This document shows positions 7,459 to 7,568 of a stretch of DNA of 7,568 nt, in pieces. Under the pieces are notes generated by a model. It made no database searches, was not told the origin of the DNA, and saw nothing but the letters and a program-made list of their open reading frames with translations. The DNA is taken from positions 3,274 to 10,841 of the forward strand of contig JAHEHQ010000059.1 in the NCBI GenBank assembly GCA_024644505.1, given 5' to 3'. Positions within the stretch are counted from its first letter, which is position 1. Each line of letters begins with the position of its first letter. Both the position numbers and the translations under genes were made by a program. Origin of the DNA: Gammaproteobacteria bacterium (lineage in GTDB: Bacteria; Pseudomonadota; Gammaproteobacteria; Chromatiales; Chromatiaceae).

Positions 7459-7568
7459 CTAAAGCGACTCGATGCGCCTGCGGTGAATCAGTGAGTAGTA
7501 GCGCACGTTGGCAGTCGCGTGAGAGATCAGACCGGAGATGACGACCACAAGCAGGAACAGGGGAATCT
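7459..7568 (-). CDS. C-terminal fragment of an unidentified membrane protein
   Basis: The minus-strand frame entering at the window edge gives 35 residues before TAG at 7461-7459. It begins with a hydrophobic stretch (IPLFLLVVVISGLI, the end of a probable transmembrane helix), then SHATANV and a basic tail YYSLIHRRRIESL. The hydrophobic segment followed by positive charges suggests a last membrane helix with a cytoplasmic C-terminus. I do not recognise the family. Being on the same strand as purL, 177 bp upstream and separated by a hairpin plus T-run, it is probably a separate transcription unit. A chance open frame is possible, but the composition looks genuinely protein-like. Confidence 0.6.
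   Translation of the reverse strand, partial: IPLFLLVVVISGLISHATANVRYYSLIHRRRIESL

Overview
The window is GC-rich (about 60% by eye), densely coding and looks like chromosomal DNA from a gammaproteobacterium. The strongest pointer is purL, a single-chain FGAM synthase of 1299 residues closely resembling the E. coli type. A tetrathionate/thiosulfate-type two-component system would suit an organism with respiratory or sulfur metabolism, such as a Chromatiales-like sulfur oxidiser, but this lineage is inferred and not proven by the sequence.

Layout. Positions 1-608 (minus) hold a FixJ/TtrR-type response regulator cut by the window edge within about one codon of its likely end. It overlaps by 4 bp (ATGA) the end of a hybrid sensor kinase (605-2746, minus) made of a signal peptide, a PhnD-like periplasmic binding domain, one TM helix, a PAS domain and a histidine kinase core. 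The two form a translationally coupled TtrS/TtrR-like operon. A short divergent region (2747-2863) carries a good minus-strand promoter for the kinase and a perfect 7-bp-arm palindrome. It separates the kinase from a plus-strand UspA-family universal stress protein (2864-3310). A 71-bp convergent gap follows, then purL (3382-7281, minus), which fills half of the window. Upstream of purL is a 177-bp gap with a long inverted repeat (7376-7436) that is REP-like in form. Last comes the C-terminal end of an unidentified membrane protein (7459-7568, minus), cut by the window edge.

How the genes work together. The kinase and regulator form one signalling pathway, probably reading a small periplasmic ligand and activating sigma70 promoters. 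No reductase or transporter target lies in the window, so the regulon must be outside it or may include the divergently transcribed usp. purL is a housekeeping purine gene with no evident link to the sensor system.

I did not find a clearly undescribed system. The points most worth a second look are the sensor pair separated from any tetrathionate/thiosulfate reductase genes, the palindrome and shared control region between kinase and usp, and the inverted repeat upstream of purL, whose single arm difference is a G-U pair only in the minus-strand RNA.
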